A DNA stretch of 64,000 bases from Deltaproteobacteria bacterium (GTDB taxonomy: Bacteria; Desulfobacterota; BSN033; UBA1163): positions 40,323 through 104,322 of the forward strand of contig JAGVBT010000009.1 of assembly GCA_020059605.1 (NCBI GenBank), given 5' to 3'. Within the stretch, counting starts at the first letter, position 1; the number at the start of each line of letters is the position of its first letter. This document shows, one piece after another, positions 35,228-44,233 of this stretch. The position numbers and the translations under genes are program-made. The notes beneath the pieces were generated by a model, which saw only the letters and a program-made list of their open reading frames with translations, had not been told where the DNA came from and made no database searches.

Positions 35228-37567
35228 GTGATATCCGTTCTTCATCCCGATGGTTATGACCTGCTGAAAAAGACGATCGAGCTTTCTTCCGCCTCTCTGC
35301 CCATCGGGACTAAGTTGGAAAGGATGCTGGAGTTCGCCAAGGAAGGCTTTCAATCGGACCGCTCTCTCTATCTGCAACCGGAAGCAGTCGTCAAAGGCGG
35401 ATTTCTCTCCCGGGTGGCCGAGAGGAGAGAACCCCTGTGGGTCGATGAAGCCTTTCCCTTACCAGAAGGGGAAGTTCTTGCCGAGGAGAGAGATCTTCTT
35501 TGCCCGGCTTTTGCGTGCCTGCCTCTCTCTGAGGAGGCCTCGTTTCATGGGATTTTTTATCTCGGTTTCACAAGAAACCGGAGATTCTCTCCCGGCGAAA
35601 TGGATCTCCTGCTCCTGTTGGCAAAAGAGATGGGAAATGTCCTTCGAAACGACCGGCTCCACCGCGCGGCAGAGAAAACGGCCTCCGAATTGAATGCTCT
35701 TCATCAGATGGGCAAAACCTCCTCTTCCATATTGGAACTGGAAGAGCTGTTAGAGCTCATCGTCAACACCGGCTTGAAAATCGTGAAGGCCAGGGGAGGC
35801 GTATTAAGAGTCGAGCAGGGACGACATGGAGAGCTGGCGGTAAGGTTCAGTATCGGAGAATACCATCGGAGCCCCCTCGATGAAAGGATCGCCAGGAGAG
35901 TTCTCTTCAGCCGAACCCCTGTCTCGCTCTTCCGGTCCGGAAAGGAGAAGCCCTTTATCTCCGTTCTCTGCGCCCCCTTGATCTCCAAGGACAGGGGCAT
36001 CGGAACCTTAACCTTCTATGATAAGCAATCGGACCCTTCACGGTTTGACGAGAGGGATTTGCAGTTGCTTGCGACCATGGCAAACCAGATGTCCTGTGCC
36101 ATTGAGAATACCATGACCCGGGGACAAATCGCTTCGATGGCGGAGGACCATGAGAGAAGGGTCGGGCAGCTCTCCACCCTCTGGGAGCTGAACAAGGCAT
36201 TGCTGACGACCGTCCATTTTGAGCGGATTGTCCATATGACCCTAACGGCCATCACGATCGGCGACGGACTTGGGTTCAACCGGGCCATGCTCTTCCTCGT
36301 CAACGAGAAAGATCATCTCCTTCAGGGGACGATGGCCGTGGGGCCGGACAACGCAGAGGAAGCGGGAAAGATCTGGTCCAGCCTCTCTCAAAAAAAAGGG
36401 AATCCCTCCGAGCTGGCGGCCCAGATCCTGTCATCCACCGATAACCATTCCCTCCTCAATCGCATTGTAAAGGAGATTCAAATCCCGCTGGGGCATGATC
36501 AGTGTATTCTTTCCCGAACCGTTCTCGCGGGAAAACCCTTCAATATCCGGGTTCCCCATGATGCAGAGGAATGGCTTCAGACCCGGTGCGAAAGAGGATG
36601 TCATATCGGTTCGGAAGTGGGATGTTATGTGAGTGAACATCTCAGCCGCAATCCCAATGTCTATGCTTTCGCAACAGTACCCCTCTGGGGAAAGGGAAAG
36701 GTCATCGGCGTGATTCTCGTCGATAACCTCTACAATCAAAAACCCATCACCGATGAAGACATTCACTATCTTACCATGTTCTCCGGTCAGGCGGGATTGG
36801 CCATTGAAAATGCTCTGCTCTACCGGAATTTAAACGAGGTCCATCAGCAGCTGAAAGAGGCCCAGACCTTCCTGGTTCATCAGGAGAAGATGGCTGCCCT
36901 GGGAGAGCTTTCCACCTCCGTAGCCCACGAGATCCGAAACCCCCTTGTCTCCATCGGAGGATTTGCGCGCCGCCTTGATCGCTCCCTTCCGGACGATGCT
37001 GCGGAAAAAAGGTATACCCGGACGATTGTGAAAGAGGTCGAAAGGGTCGAGAAGATTTTAAGCCATGTCCTCGAGTATACCCATGAAGGAAGGACTCCCC
37101 GCAAAGAACTGGACCTCCGCGAGGTGATGGAGGAGAGCCTCTCCATGGTTTCGGACGGATTAAGCAATGGAGAGATTGAGCTGGTGAAGGGATTCTCAGA
37201 AGAGATCCCGAGAGTCAAGGGCGATCCTTATCAATTGAAACAGGTTTTCTTCAATCTGGTCAACAACGCCTGCGAGTCGATGGGCGGCAAGGGGAAGCTC
37301 TCGATCCGCATTCATCCAATATTAAAAAATGGATTCCCATTCATCAGGGTGGAAGTGGAGGATACCGGGGTGGGCATTGATCCCGAAAACCTTCACCATA
37401 TCTTCAATCCCTTTTATACCACGAAGGATAACCGCCTGGGTCTCGGCCTACCCATCATCCATAAGATTGTGACCTCCCATCAGGGTCAGATCGAAGTGAA
37501 CAACCATCCCGGAAGGGGCGTGACCTTCAGCCTCACCTTTCCGGCCCAGGAGGAGAAACAGAGATGA
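35228..37567 (+). CDS. Multi-GAF sensor histidine kinase
   Basis: 779 aa with no membrane segment, so it is cytoplasmic. Three GAF-like regions occupy about residues 20-140, 155-300 and 320-530. The middle one contains VLCAPLISKDRGIGTLTFYD; the third contains several cysteines (CERGCHIGSEVGC) that could bind a cofactor. A HisKA domain with the phospho-acceptor in VAHEIRNP (near H568) and a HATPase domain (NLVNNACES, DTGVGID, GLGLPI) follow. The GTG start is 4 bases after galT, and the 3' end overlaps the receiver gene by 4 bases. Confidence 0.92.
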   Translation: MISVLHPDGYDLLKKTIELSSASLPIGTKLERMLEFAKEGFQSDRSLYLQPEAVVKGGFLSRVAERREPLWVDEAFPLPEGEVLAEERDLLCPAFACLPLSEEASFHGIFYLGFTRNRRFSPGEMDLLLLLAKEMGNVLRNDRLHRAAEKTASELNALHQMGKTSSSILELEELLELIVNTGLKIVKARGGVLRVEQGRHGELAVRFSIGEYHRSPLDERIARRVLFSRTPVSLFRSGKEKPFISVLCAPLISKDRGIGTLTFYDKQSDPSRFDERDLQLLATMANQMSCAIENTMTRGQIASMAEDHERRVGQLSTLWELNKALLTTVHFERIVHMTLTAITIGDGLGFNRAMLFLVNEKDHLLQGTMAVGPDNAEEAGKIWSSLSQKKGNPSELAAQILSSTDNHSLLNRIVKEIQIPLGHDQCILSRTVLAGKPFNIRVPHDAEEWLQTRCERGCHIGSEVGCYVSEHLSRNPNVYAFATVPLWGKGKVIGVILVDNLYNQKPITDEDIHYLTMFSGQAGLAIENALLYRNLNEVHQQLKEAQTFLVHQEKMAALGELSTSVAHEIRNPLVSIGGFARRLDRSLPDDAAEKRYTRTIVKEVERVEKILSHVLEYTHEGRTPRKELDLREVMEESLSMVSDGLSNGEIELVKGFSEEIPRVKGDPYQLKQVFFNLVNNACESMGGKGKLSIRIHPILKNGFPFIRVEVEDTGVGIDPENLHHIFNPFYTTKDNRLGLGLPIIHKIVTSHQGQIEVNNHPGRGVTFSLTFPAQEEKQR

Positions 37568-37920
37568 TGAAGATCCTGGTCGTCGATGATGAAGAAAGCA
37601 TCCGTCTCCTCTATAAAGAGGAATTGGAGGAAGAAGGGTTTGTCGTAGAGGTGGCCAAGGATGGACTGGAGGCTCTTGAACAGGTTCCCCTCTTCAGGCC
37701 GGACCTCATCACCCTCGACATCAAGATGCCGGGGCTCAATGGGATTGAAACGCTTAGGCGGATCCGGGAAACGGAGAGGCAACTTCCCATCGTCATGTGC
37801 TCGGCCTACGGAGAATATAAGCAGGATCTGACCACCTGGGCCTCCGATGCCTATGTGGTCAAGTGCGCCGATCTGACAGAACTGAAAAACACGATCCGGA
37901 GGCTACTCAGACTTCTATGA
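37564..37920 (+). CDS. Stand-alone receiver domain response regulator
   Basis: 118 aa, only a CheY-like receiver: VVDDEES with the acidic pocket, D52 in LDIKMPG as phosphorylation site, CSAYGEY (T/S position) and VVKCADL (lysine). It has no output domain. It overlaps the kinase gene by 4 bases and galU by 4 bases, so the kinase is its evident partner. Signalling must continue through another protein, or act by direct binding. Confidence 0.93.
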   Translation: MMKILVVDDEESIRLLYKEELEEEGFVVEVAKDGLEALEQVPLFRPDLITLDIKMPGLNGIETLRRIRETERQLPIVMCSAYGEYKQDLTTWASDAYVVKCADLTELKNTIRRLLRLL

Positions 37921-38786
37921 AAGTAAAGAAGGCGGTTATTCCCGCAGCAGGTTTCGGGACCCGGTTCCTTCCGGCCACGAAGGTTGTGCCGAAGGAGCTT
38001 CTGCCCATTGTTGATAAACCGACCATCCAGTATATTATGGAAGAGGTGGCATCGGCAGGCATCGAAGAGGTGATCCTGATCACCGGCAGGGAGAAGGGTT
38101 CGATCGAAGACCACTTCGACACCTCCACTGAACTGGAAAACCACCTCAGAAAGAAGAAGAGGGAGGATCTCCTAAAAATTGTCCAGGAGATTTCCGGGAT
38201 GGTGACCCTGGTATCAGTCAGGCAAAAAGAGCCTCTTGGCCTGGGGCACGCCATTCTCTGTGCCAGGAAGATTGTCGGGAAGGACCCCTTTGCCGTTTTA
38301 CTGGGAGACGACCTGATTGATGCGAAGATTCCCTGCATCGGACAGATGATGGAGGTCTATCAGAACATGGAGGGTGCGCTTTTGGCGATTCAGAAGGTTC
38401 CCAGACAGGAGACGCATCTCTACGGGATCATTAAGGGTAAGAAAGTGATGGATCGGGTTTACTCCGTCGAGGAAATGGTGGAGAAACCGGAAAAGGGGAA
38501 AGCGCCCTCCAATCTGGCCATCATCGGAAGATATATCCTTCCTCCGCGCATCTTTGATATCCTGGAGAGGGTTAAACCCGACAAGAGAGGAGAGATCCAG
38601 CTCACGGATGGCCTGAGGGCGCTGAACCGTGAAGTCCCGATCTATGGGTATGAGTTTATCGGCGATCGGTATGATGCCGGGGACAAGCTGGGCTATCTCC
38701 AGGCAAATCTCTCTTTTGGCCTAAAACATCCGGAGATCGGTTCGAAACTGAAAAAGTATTTAATGACATTGTTTCCATATCCTTAG
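37917..38786 (+). CDS. galU: UTP-glucose-1-phosphate uridylyltransferase
   Basis: 289 aa from the ATG at 37917, which overlaps the receiver stop as ATGA. It opens with KVKKAVIPAAGFGTRFLPATK, a GalU hallmark (quoted up to the nucleotide-binding loop), and continues with PTIQYIMEE, GLGHAIL and GDDLI. It makes UDP-glucose for surface polysaccharides and for galactose use. A hairpin terminator follows at 38831. Confidence 0.96.
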   Translation: MKVKKAVIPAAGFGTRFLPATKVVPKELLPIVDKPTIQYIMEEVASAGIEEVILITGREKGSIEDHFDTSTELENHLRKKKREDLLKIVQEISGMVTLVSVRQKEPLGLGHAILCARKIVGKDPFAVLLGDDLIDAKIPCIGQMMEVYQNMEGALLAIQKVPRQETHLYGIIKGKKVMDRVYSVEEMVEKPEKGKAPSNLAIIGRYILPPRIFDILERVKPDKRGEIQLTDGLRALNREVPIYGYEFIGDRYDAGDKLGYLQANLSFGLKHPEIGSKLKKYLMTLFPYP

Positions 38787-38830
38787 TAGTGCATTGTTGG
38801 GATTTCGTTTGATATGAGTTAATTGTAAAA

Positions 38831-38856
38831 TGCGACTCTGTTGCAGTCGCATTTTC
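38831..38856 (+). terminator. Intrinsic terminator after galU
   Basis: TGCGACT (38831-38837) and AGTCGCA (38845-38851) form a 7-bp stem with a 7-base loop, followed by TTTT. It lies between galU and the tRNA gene and ends just before the tRNA acceptor stem. Both arms are preceded or followed by A/T runs, so it could also act on the other strand. Confidence 0.75.
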
Positions 38857-38857
38857 T

Positions 38858-38933
38858 GGGGCAGTAGCTCAGCTGGGAGAGCGCCAGAATCGCACTCTGG
38901 AGGCCGGCGGTTCGATCCCGCTCTGCTCCACCA
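38858..38933 (+). tRNA. tRNA-Ala (CGC anticodon)
   Basis: A 76-nt cloverleaf: acceptor GGGGCAG pairs with CTGCTCC (one G-U), D arm AGCTCAGCTGGGAGAGC, anticodon stem CCAGA/TCTGG with loop ATCGCAC, T arm GGTTCGATCCC, and an encoded CCA. Anticodon CGC reads GCG alanine codons. No integrase gene or repeat of its 3' end is seen nearby. Confidence 0.96.
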
Positions 38934-39004
38934 GGAAATTCGAAGGGTTGGACATCAGCATCACGTCTGACCCTTTTTTTCTGTAAAATGTGTGAGGCGT
39001 GAAC

Positions 39005-40165
39005 ATGAGACTTCATGAGTTTGAGGCGATGGATATTTTTGAAGCCATGGGAATTCCTGTTCCACGGCGCGGAGTTTCGAAGACCGTCGAAGAGGCGCTT
39101 CAGGTAGCTGGCAAAATCGGGTATCCTGTAATGGCCAAGGCGCAGGTCCTGGTGGGCGGGCGTGGACTGGCCGGAGGGATCAGGAGCGCATCGAATCAGG
39201 AAGAGCTCAAAAAGATTGCCGGGAACCTGTTCGGATCTAAGATCAAGGGCCTGGTCGTCCAAAAGATCCTCCTGACCGAAAAGGTGGAGATCGCCAGGGA
39301 GCTCTATGCGGGAATAACCGTGGACGGGTATGCGGGAAAACCGGTCATGGTTGCAAGCACTGAGGGCGGCGTCCGGATCGAAGAAACGGCGCAGAAGGCG
39401 CCGGAAACGGTCGCATCTCTTCATGTGGTTCCTTCTTCGACTCTCTATCCCTATCAGGCCAGGACCCTCTTACGGAACTTTGGATTGAGCCAGAGCCTCC
39501 TCATGGCCTGGGCAGATGTCATCACTAAACTCCATCATACCTTCTCGCGTTATGAGGCCATGATCGCAGAGATCAACCCCCTGGTCATTCTTCCGAACAA
39601 GGGGCTTCTCGCAGTGGATGCTGTTCTCGAGCTGGACGACTCCGCTCTTTTTAGAATCAAGCACCCTTTGCCCGATCAGAGGGATCGGATGGAGAACGGG
39701 CTGGAGCGCAAAGGCAGGGAGATTGGTGTCACCTATGTCGATCTTGATGGAGACATCGGGCTCATCTCTTCAGGAGCCGGATTGGGAATGGCCTCCATCG
39801 ATATGATCGGAGAAAAGATGAAGCCCGCCAATTTCCTCGAAACAGGAGGGGGCATCACAGAGCAACTGCTTTACCGCTGCATGGAACTGGTCATGATGAA
39901 GAGGAATCTACGGGGAATCCTGATCAATATCTACGGGGGCATCAACCCCATTCATGAAGGAGCCAGGGGCGTGGCCCGGTATATCAAGGAGCACGGGGTG
40001 AAGATTCCGATCGTAGCCAAGGCGCTCGGAAACCATCAGGAGGAAACCTGGGAGATTTTCCGCTCGGCCGGTGTCCATGTGGTTACCGAGACAGCCACGG
40101 AAAAGGCTGTGGAACAACTGTATGAGCTGGTCAGCAGAAAAAATAACGCGTGTGAAGCGGGATAA
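39005..40165 (+). CDS. Succinyl-CoA synthetase beta-like subunit (ATP-grasp)
   Basis: 386 aa from ATG 39005, chosen because GAGG lies 7 bases upstream; a GTG at 38999 is also in frame. The N-terminal ATP-grasp domain begins MRLHEFEAMDIF with MAKAQVLVGGRGLAGGI, and AEINPLVI is the metal-site region. The C-terminal ligase domain has FLETGGG and NIYGGINP. It makes or uses acyl-CoA with ADP/ATP conversion. Substrate could be succinate, malate or another acid. Paired with the alpha-like subunit 27 bases downstream. Confidence 0.85.
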   Translation: MRLHEFEAMDIFEAMGIPVPRRGVSKTVEEALQVAGKIGYPVMAKAQVLVGGRGLAGGIRSASNQEELKKIAGNLFGSKIKGLVVQKILLTEKVEIARELYAGITVDGYAGKPVMVASTEGGVRIEETAQKAPETVASLHVVPSSTLYPYQARTLLRNFGLSQSLLMAWADVITKLHHTFSRYEAMIAEINPLVILPNKGLLAVDAVLELDDSALFRIKHPLPDQRDRMENGLERKGREIGVTYVDLDGDIGLISSGAGLGMASIDMIGEKMKPANFLETGGGITEQLLYRCMELVMMKRNLRGILINIYGGINPIHEGARGVARYIKEHGVKIPIVAKALGNHQEETWEIFRSAGVHVVTETATEKAVEQLYELVSRKNNACEAG

Positions 40166-40192
40166 ACAAAAGGGTTAAATCGAAAGAAAACC

Positions 40193-41068
40193 ATGAGCAT
40201 ACTTTTGGATGATTCAACACGGGTGATCGTTCAAGGCATTACCGGCCGCATCGGAACGATTCAGACCCGCTGGATGCTTGCCTATGGAACCAGGGTGGTG
40301 GCTGGCGTCACTCCGGGCAAAGGGGGAACCTCTGTTGAAGGGGTGCCTGTCTTTGACAGTGTTGAAGAGGCCGTCACCCGGACCGGGGCCAATGCCTCGA
40401 TCTTTTTCGTTCCCGGCCCGGCTGTCCTGGATGCGTTTCTGGAGACAGTGGATGCGGGTGTTAAACTGATCGTGGTGATTCCCGAGCACATTCCCGTCCA
40501 CGATATGATGAAGATGAGGGCCTACGCCATTGAGAAAGAGGTCTTTGCCCTTGGCCCGACCACGCCCGGGATACTGGTTCCAGGAAAAGGAAAGATGGGC
40601 ATCATGCCCGGTTCTCTCTTTTCGCCGGGCAGAGTTGGGATCGTCTCCCGGAGCGGAACCCTCTCTTATGAATTTGGAGGCATTCTCTCGGAAATACGGG
40701 TAGGCCAGAGCACGGTTGTGGGCATGGGCGCCGACCCTGTGGTCCTGACCAATCTTCCGGATATCCTCCAACTTTTTGAAGATGACAGAGATACGGATGG
40801 AGTGGTCATTGTCGGAGAGGTGGGAGGAGAACAGGAGGAGAAGGCCGCGTACTTTATCATGGAAAAGATGACAAAACCCGTTGCCGCCTATGTTGCAGGC
40901 CGATACGCCCCGGAGGGAAAGCGCATGGGGCATGCAGGCGCTCTCATTCGAGGCTCTGCCGGAACTGCCAGAGGAAAAGAAGAAGCCTTGCGCGCGACAG
41001 GTGCGGAGATCCTCGAAAGCCCGATCCATGTGGCCCGGTGGACCCGGAAGCACAATCTCCGATCATAG
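40193..41068 (+). CDS. Succinyl-CoA synthetase alpha-like subunit
   Basis: 291 aa. The CoA-binding Rossmann domain starts VIVQGITGRIGTIQTRWML, and VTPGKGG and IPEHIPVHDMM follow. The phosphohistidine loop is RMGHAGALI (usual GHAGA). The C-terminal tail is shorter than in some SucD proteins. It forms the active CoA ligase with the beta-like subunit. GGAE... in the SucD C-terminus is replaced here by GATGAEIL-type sequence (RATGAEILESP). The pair may be specific for an acid other than succinate; that point is inference. Confidence 0.86.
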   Translation: MSILLDDSTRVIVQGITGRIGTIQTRWMLAYGTRVVAGVTPGKGGTSVEGVPVFDSVEEAVTRTGANASIFFVPGPAVLDAFLETVDAGVKLIVVIPEHIPVHDMMKMRAYAIEKEVFALGPTTPGILVPGKGKMGIMPGSLFSPGRVGIVSRSGTLSYEFGGILSEIRVGQSTVVGMGADPVVLTNLPDILQLFEDDRDTDGVVIVGEVGGEQEEKAAYFIMEKMTKPVAAYVAGRYAPEGKRMGHAGALIRGSAGTARGKEEALRATGAEILESPIHVARWTRKHNLRS

Positions 41069-41173
41069 CCATCTGTCTCAGGAAAATAAGTTTTTGGGCT
41101 TGCCACCTGTCATTGCCATGATTCTGTCTTTTTGTTATATAGAGGCAATTCCGACTGGGAAGGAATCGAATCC

Positions 41174-42079
41174 ATGAGAATTCGCAAAACAGGAAAGGTT
41201 CGAGAAGGGCTCTGGTTCTTAGGCCGTAAAGAGACGGGGGTCTATCTCCTGGAGGGGGAGAGAGGCTCCATGATCCTGAGCGGCGGGATGAGCTATATCG
41301 TCCCGGACCTTCTCCAACAGTTCAAAGAATTCGGAATTGACGAGGAGAAGATTAAAAAGATGCTGATCCTCCACTCCCATTTCGACCATGTCGGGATTAT
41401 TCCCTTCTTCAAGCGTCGCCATCCTGACATCGAGATATACGGTTCCGAACGGGCGTGGGAGCTCCTCAAGATGGAGAAGGCCATCATCACGATCAATGAG
41501 TTCAGCCGGAATGTGGCCAGGAGGATGGGGATGGAGGAGGTCTATTCGGAGTACGATCTGGAGTGGAGGGATGATGTTTCCGGCAGGATTGTCCGCGAAG
41601 GGGACCGGATCGATCTGGGAGGTCTGGAGGTTACGATCCTTGAGATCCCAGGCCATTCCTCGTGTTGCATTGCGGCCTATGTGCCTGAGATAAAGGCTCT
41701 CTTTCCCACAGATGGGGGAGGCATTCCATTCGATGAGACGATCGTTACTTCTGGAAATTCGAACTTCACCAGGTATCAGGAGGGCCTTGAACGGTTAAAA
41801 GACCTTGAAGTGGAAAACTACTGCGCCGACCACTATGGATATGTGATCGGCGAGGAGGCGGGGAAGTTCATCCCATTGACGATCGAGATGGCCAAAAGGA
41901 AACGGGCCGAGATGGAGGAGGCCTACCGGTCTACTCGCGATATCGATGCGGCGGCAAAGAAGTTGATCTCTTCCTTTTATGACGACAACCCTGACTACTT
42001 CCTCTCTCCCGACATCTTCCTTGATGTGCATCGTCAGATGGTCCGCCACATCGCCACCGTCATGGAGCAGAAGACTTGA
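41174..42079 (+). CDS. Metallo-beta-lactamase-fold hydrolase
   Basis: 301 aa from ATG 41174, preceded by GGGAAGGAAT; the longer frame from 41132 has no such site. The metal motif HSHFDHVG (HxHxDH) and the later IPGHSSC histidine and FPTDGGG aspartate are present. Homologues include glyoxalase II-like and thioesterase-like enzymes. The C-terminal 80 residues are helical and extra. No signal peptide. The substrate is unknown. Confidence 0.85.
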   Translation: MRIRKTGKVREGLWFLGRKETGVYLLEGERGSMILSGGMSYIVPDLLQQFKEFGIDEEKIKKMLILHSHFDHVGIIPFFKRRHPDIEIYGSERAWELLKMEKAIITINEFSRNVARRMGMEEVYSEYDLEWRDDVSGRIVREGDRIDLGGLEVTILEIPGHSSCCIAAYVPEIKALFPTDGGGIPFDETIVTSGNSNFTRYQEGLERLKDLEVENYCADHYGYVIGEEAGKFIPLTIEMAKRKRAEMEEAYRSTRDIDAAAKKLISSFYDDNPDYFLSPDIFLDVHRQMVRHIATVMEQKT

Positions 42080-42367
42080 AGCCTGCAAAAGGTTTATAAT
42101 TTCATTTGAGAGTCAATCCCTTTCTTAGTTGAAATTTTGTAGTGGCTCCTGTAAAAGTGACCTCACCATTTGACCTACAATCAATCTTCTCAGCTCGGTC
42201 CATATTTGAGTATCCCCCTGACACAAAGATCGTACATTACCTGCACGTCTCCCTGGTTTACTTAAAATTAAATTTTTGGTATAAATAGGGCAACTTTCCG
42301 GGGGATTAAAAATTTGAATTCAGCATTCCGCATTTGGAAGGCGCTATGCGATATTTTGAGGTAAAAC
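42080..42367. other. Gene-free stretch with the radC-upstream motif
   Basis: No gene is supported in these 288 bases. TGGTATAAATA...CAACTTTCCGGGGG at 42277-42303 matches 2464-2490 almost base for base. Base composition turns A/T rich here compared with the preceding genes, marking the edge of the second accessory patch. Confidence 0.5.
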
Positions 42368-42550
42368 ATGCCAGCGATTGCATCTCTTGAAGATTTGAAA
42401 GCGGCCCAGAAAGATCTTCTGGAAGCGAAGGACTTGAACGAGTTGAAGGTGGCATTTAAGAAATGGCGGAACATCGGATGGAAGAACATCTGTAAATTGT
42501 GGCTTCAGGAGAGCACCCCGGAGAAATTGAAGGGTGAAGGGGGGCAGTGA
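42368..42550 (+). CDS. Small 60-aa helical protein, unknown
   Basis: A well placed GAGG lies 7 bases before the ATG. The product is amphipathic and helical (LEDLKAAQKDLLEAKDLNEL), with a tryptophan-rich second half (KKWRNIGWKNICKLWLQ). No family is recognised. It lies just upstream of the RadC remnant, so it may belong to the same decayed mobile segment. Confidence 0.45.
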   Translation: MPAIASLEDLKAAQKDLLEAKDLNELKVAFKKWRNIGWKNICKLWLQESTPEKLKGEGGQ

Positions 42551-42637
42551 ATAAGGTAGACCAGGCACTTTTGGGGTTCTTACACATGAGGAAGCCCCCT
42601 GGTAAATGTAAATGTGCAAAAAAGGACATAAGAAATC

Positions 42638-42790
42638 ATGGCTGGAGGAAGCAAGGTAATAAGCATAAAGAACTGGCCGGTTGATGATAGGCCGAGAGAG
42701 AAATTGCTCAAGAAGGGTGCGAAGGCGCTCAGTAATTCCGAGCTTCTGGCTATTCTTTTGAGGGAAATCTCTAGGGTCAGGCATCGGTAA
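42638..42790 (+). pseudogene. radC: RadC N-terminal remnant
   Basis: A 50-codon frame that matches the start of housekeeping Rad[21 protein letters not shown], then LLAILLRE, with the expected start and length. Homology stops abruptly after LLR, and a stop follows at 42788. The remaining 170 residues, including the JAMM domain, are absent. The next frame continues briefly ([18 protein letters not shown]), suggesting a frameshift or rearranged end. Two imperfect copies of CAGG-N3-CGGTAATT lie at the break. Confidence 0.85.
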
Positions 42791-42843
42791 TTCGGTAAAG
42801 GAAGCTCTGGGGGCAGGTACCGGTAATTTAGTAATGGAAATTT

Positions 42844-43098
42844 ATGGCTCGAAAAGATGAGTCAATACTGAATCTGCTTGTTGAATGCCCATGGTGGGTA
42901 AGTGTTGTAGTTTCTGGCATTGCCTTTTTATTCTTAAGATTCATATTGCCCTCGATTGATTTTCAAGGCATGGCGGCAAATGCTTTCGCCAAAGGCCTCT
43001 CCAGTGCGGCTCTATTTGTTGCTCTTGCTCTTTTGCTTCCTGCTCCCATTGCCGCTTTTAATTCATGGCTGAAGAAAAAACGTCGAAAGGGTAAATAA
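42844..43098 (+). CDS. Orphan membrane anchor of an Mrr-type endonuclease
   Basis: 84 aa with two hydrophobic spans (about 17-34 and 52-72) and a basic tail KKKRRKGK. It resembles from memory the N-terminal segment of membrane-anchored Mrr-cat restriction endonucleases: ECPWWVSVVVSGIAFLFLRF, then an APIAAF-N-S-W end. In those proteins the nuclease domain follows directly. Here the frame stops, so only the anchor remains. It may be a truncated gene or a genuine small membrane protein. Confidence 0.6.
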   Translation: MARKDESILNLLVECPWWVSVVVSGIAFLFLRFILPSIDFQGMAANAFAKGLSSAALFVALALLLPAPIAAFNSWLKKKRRKGK

Positions 43099-43187
43099 AG
43101 ATTCTGTGTCATTCATAAAATGTTGCTCCATTCGAATGCACTTTGCTGAATTCGGATTATAATAGCATCCTAAGATAGGAATAACGA

Positions 43188-43733
43188 ATGGATGAAAAGG
43201 AAGATAAGGAAATCTTCAGTCAGCTACAACAGGCACTACCGGGGGTACGAAAGTGGATCGATCGCTACGTGGAGGCACACGCTCACTTGGCAGTTCCTGT
43301 TGCAGAGCTTGGCTTCGGCAGACTACCGCAGTACTTCGATCAAAGCCGTCTTAAGAATAGCAAAACTGTAAAGGTAGATCGTGTGCAGGTTCCCCCGCTG
43401 AGCAAAATGGGATTGCCATACTTCACCGATTTCGAAGAGACTCTTTTCGTGGGCATTACTTACATGGACACCTTCTTCCTTGCACCTCCAGCGCACGATT
43501 GTGAATCCACCCACTTCCACGAGCTTATCCACGTTATTCAATGGGACATATTGAGCCCTGATTCGTTTCTTATGGTCTATGCTGTAGGCCTCTTAGCACA
43601 TGGGTATGAGAACTCGCCTTTGGAGAGAATGGCTTACGAACTTCAGAGGGCGTTCGAGGCTGGCCGCTCGATCCCGCAACTAGAGTTGCAAGTCCGGGAA
43701 GAGACAATGCTCGTGGCAAAAGCCTTGAGCTGA
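43188..43733 (+). CDS. Putative HExxH zinc metallopeptidase-like protein
   Basis: 181 aa without signal peptide. HFHELIHVIQWD gives an HExxH motif (H111, E112, H115). The downstream glutamates E141 and E146 (ENSPLERMAYELQ) sit about 26 residues later, as the third ligand does in gluzincins. The N-terminal half is unrecognised. Protease activity is possible but unproved; small gluzincin-like proteins without a partner are common in accessory regions. The ribosome binding site is GATAGGAAT. Confidence 0.65.
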   Translation: MDEKEDKEIFSQLQQALPGVRKWIDRYVEAHAHLAVPVAELGFGRLPQYFDQSRLKNSKTVKVDRVQVPPLSKMGLPYFTDFEETLFVGITYMDTFFLAPPAHDCESTHFHELIHVIQWDILSPDSFLMVYAVGLLAHGYENSPLERMAYELQRAFEAGRSIPQLELQVREETMLVAKALS

Positions 43734-44176
43734 CAATTGGATTGACACGAAAAAAACCTCGGGAACCTCAGGTAAAAATAAGAGAGATGAGGCTCAGGTC
43801 TCAACATTCAACAAGTTAAGTTTTTAAACACTGATTTCTGGTGTTATCCATAAAGAAGTTAGCCCTGTCCTGAAGCATAGGGCAAAGGGCAAAGCGCAGA
43901 GCGTAAAGTTGAAAGCTAACAGCTGAAACATGATAGCCAAAAGCTGAAATTTCAAAGCAGAACAGTCACCTCTGACTTCATTTTGAAGTCAAGAACTCCA
44001 TCCCCTCTGATGGGCCGGTGATGGGCGCTGTCGAGCGCACAGTATGAGATGACATTTACCTCTTCGGGAAGCACAATTTGAGGTGCTTCCATTTTTCAGT
44101 CAACCCCTTACATCTCTTAGATTCAGGGCATTGCTAATTCGATATTGAACTTTCAGGATTAATTATCAGAAAATCA
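43734..44176. repeat. Gene-free stretch with dispersed repeat and hairpin
   Basis: No gene is supported. A 29-base unit at 43839-43867 (TCTGGTGTTATCCATAAAGA and on) recurs with three changes at 45003-45031. A perfect hairpin TGACTTCA-TTT-TGAAGTCA lies at 43973-43991 next to AACAGTCACCTCTGAC, which has a partner near 44910. The copies flank the toxin-antitoxin remnant between them. Confidence 0.7.
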
Positions 44177-44233
44177 GTGGAATTATCGAATCTTTTAGTG
44201 TATGATGAGAAAAAATATGGTGAGGTGATAAGG

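Noticed and set aside
38819..39424. 201-aa minus-strand frame
   Set aside because: It runs across the tRNA-Ala gene and is antisense to the sucC-like gene.
42638..42790. An intact RadC or separate small gene
   Set aside because: It has only the first quarter of the RadC family and lacks the JAMM domain.
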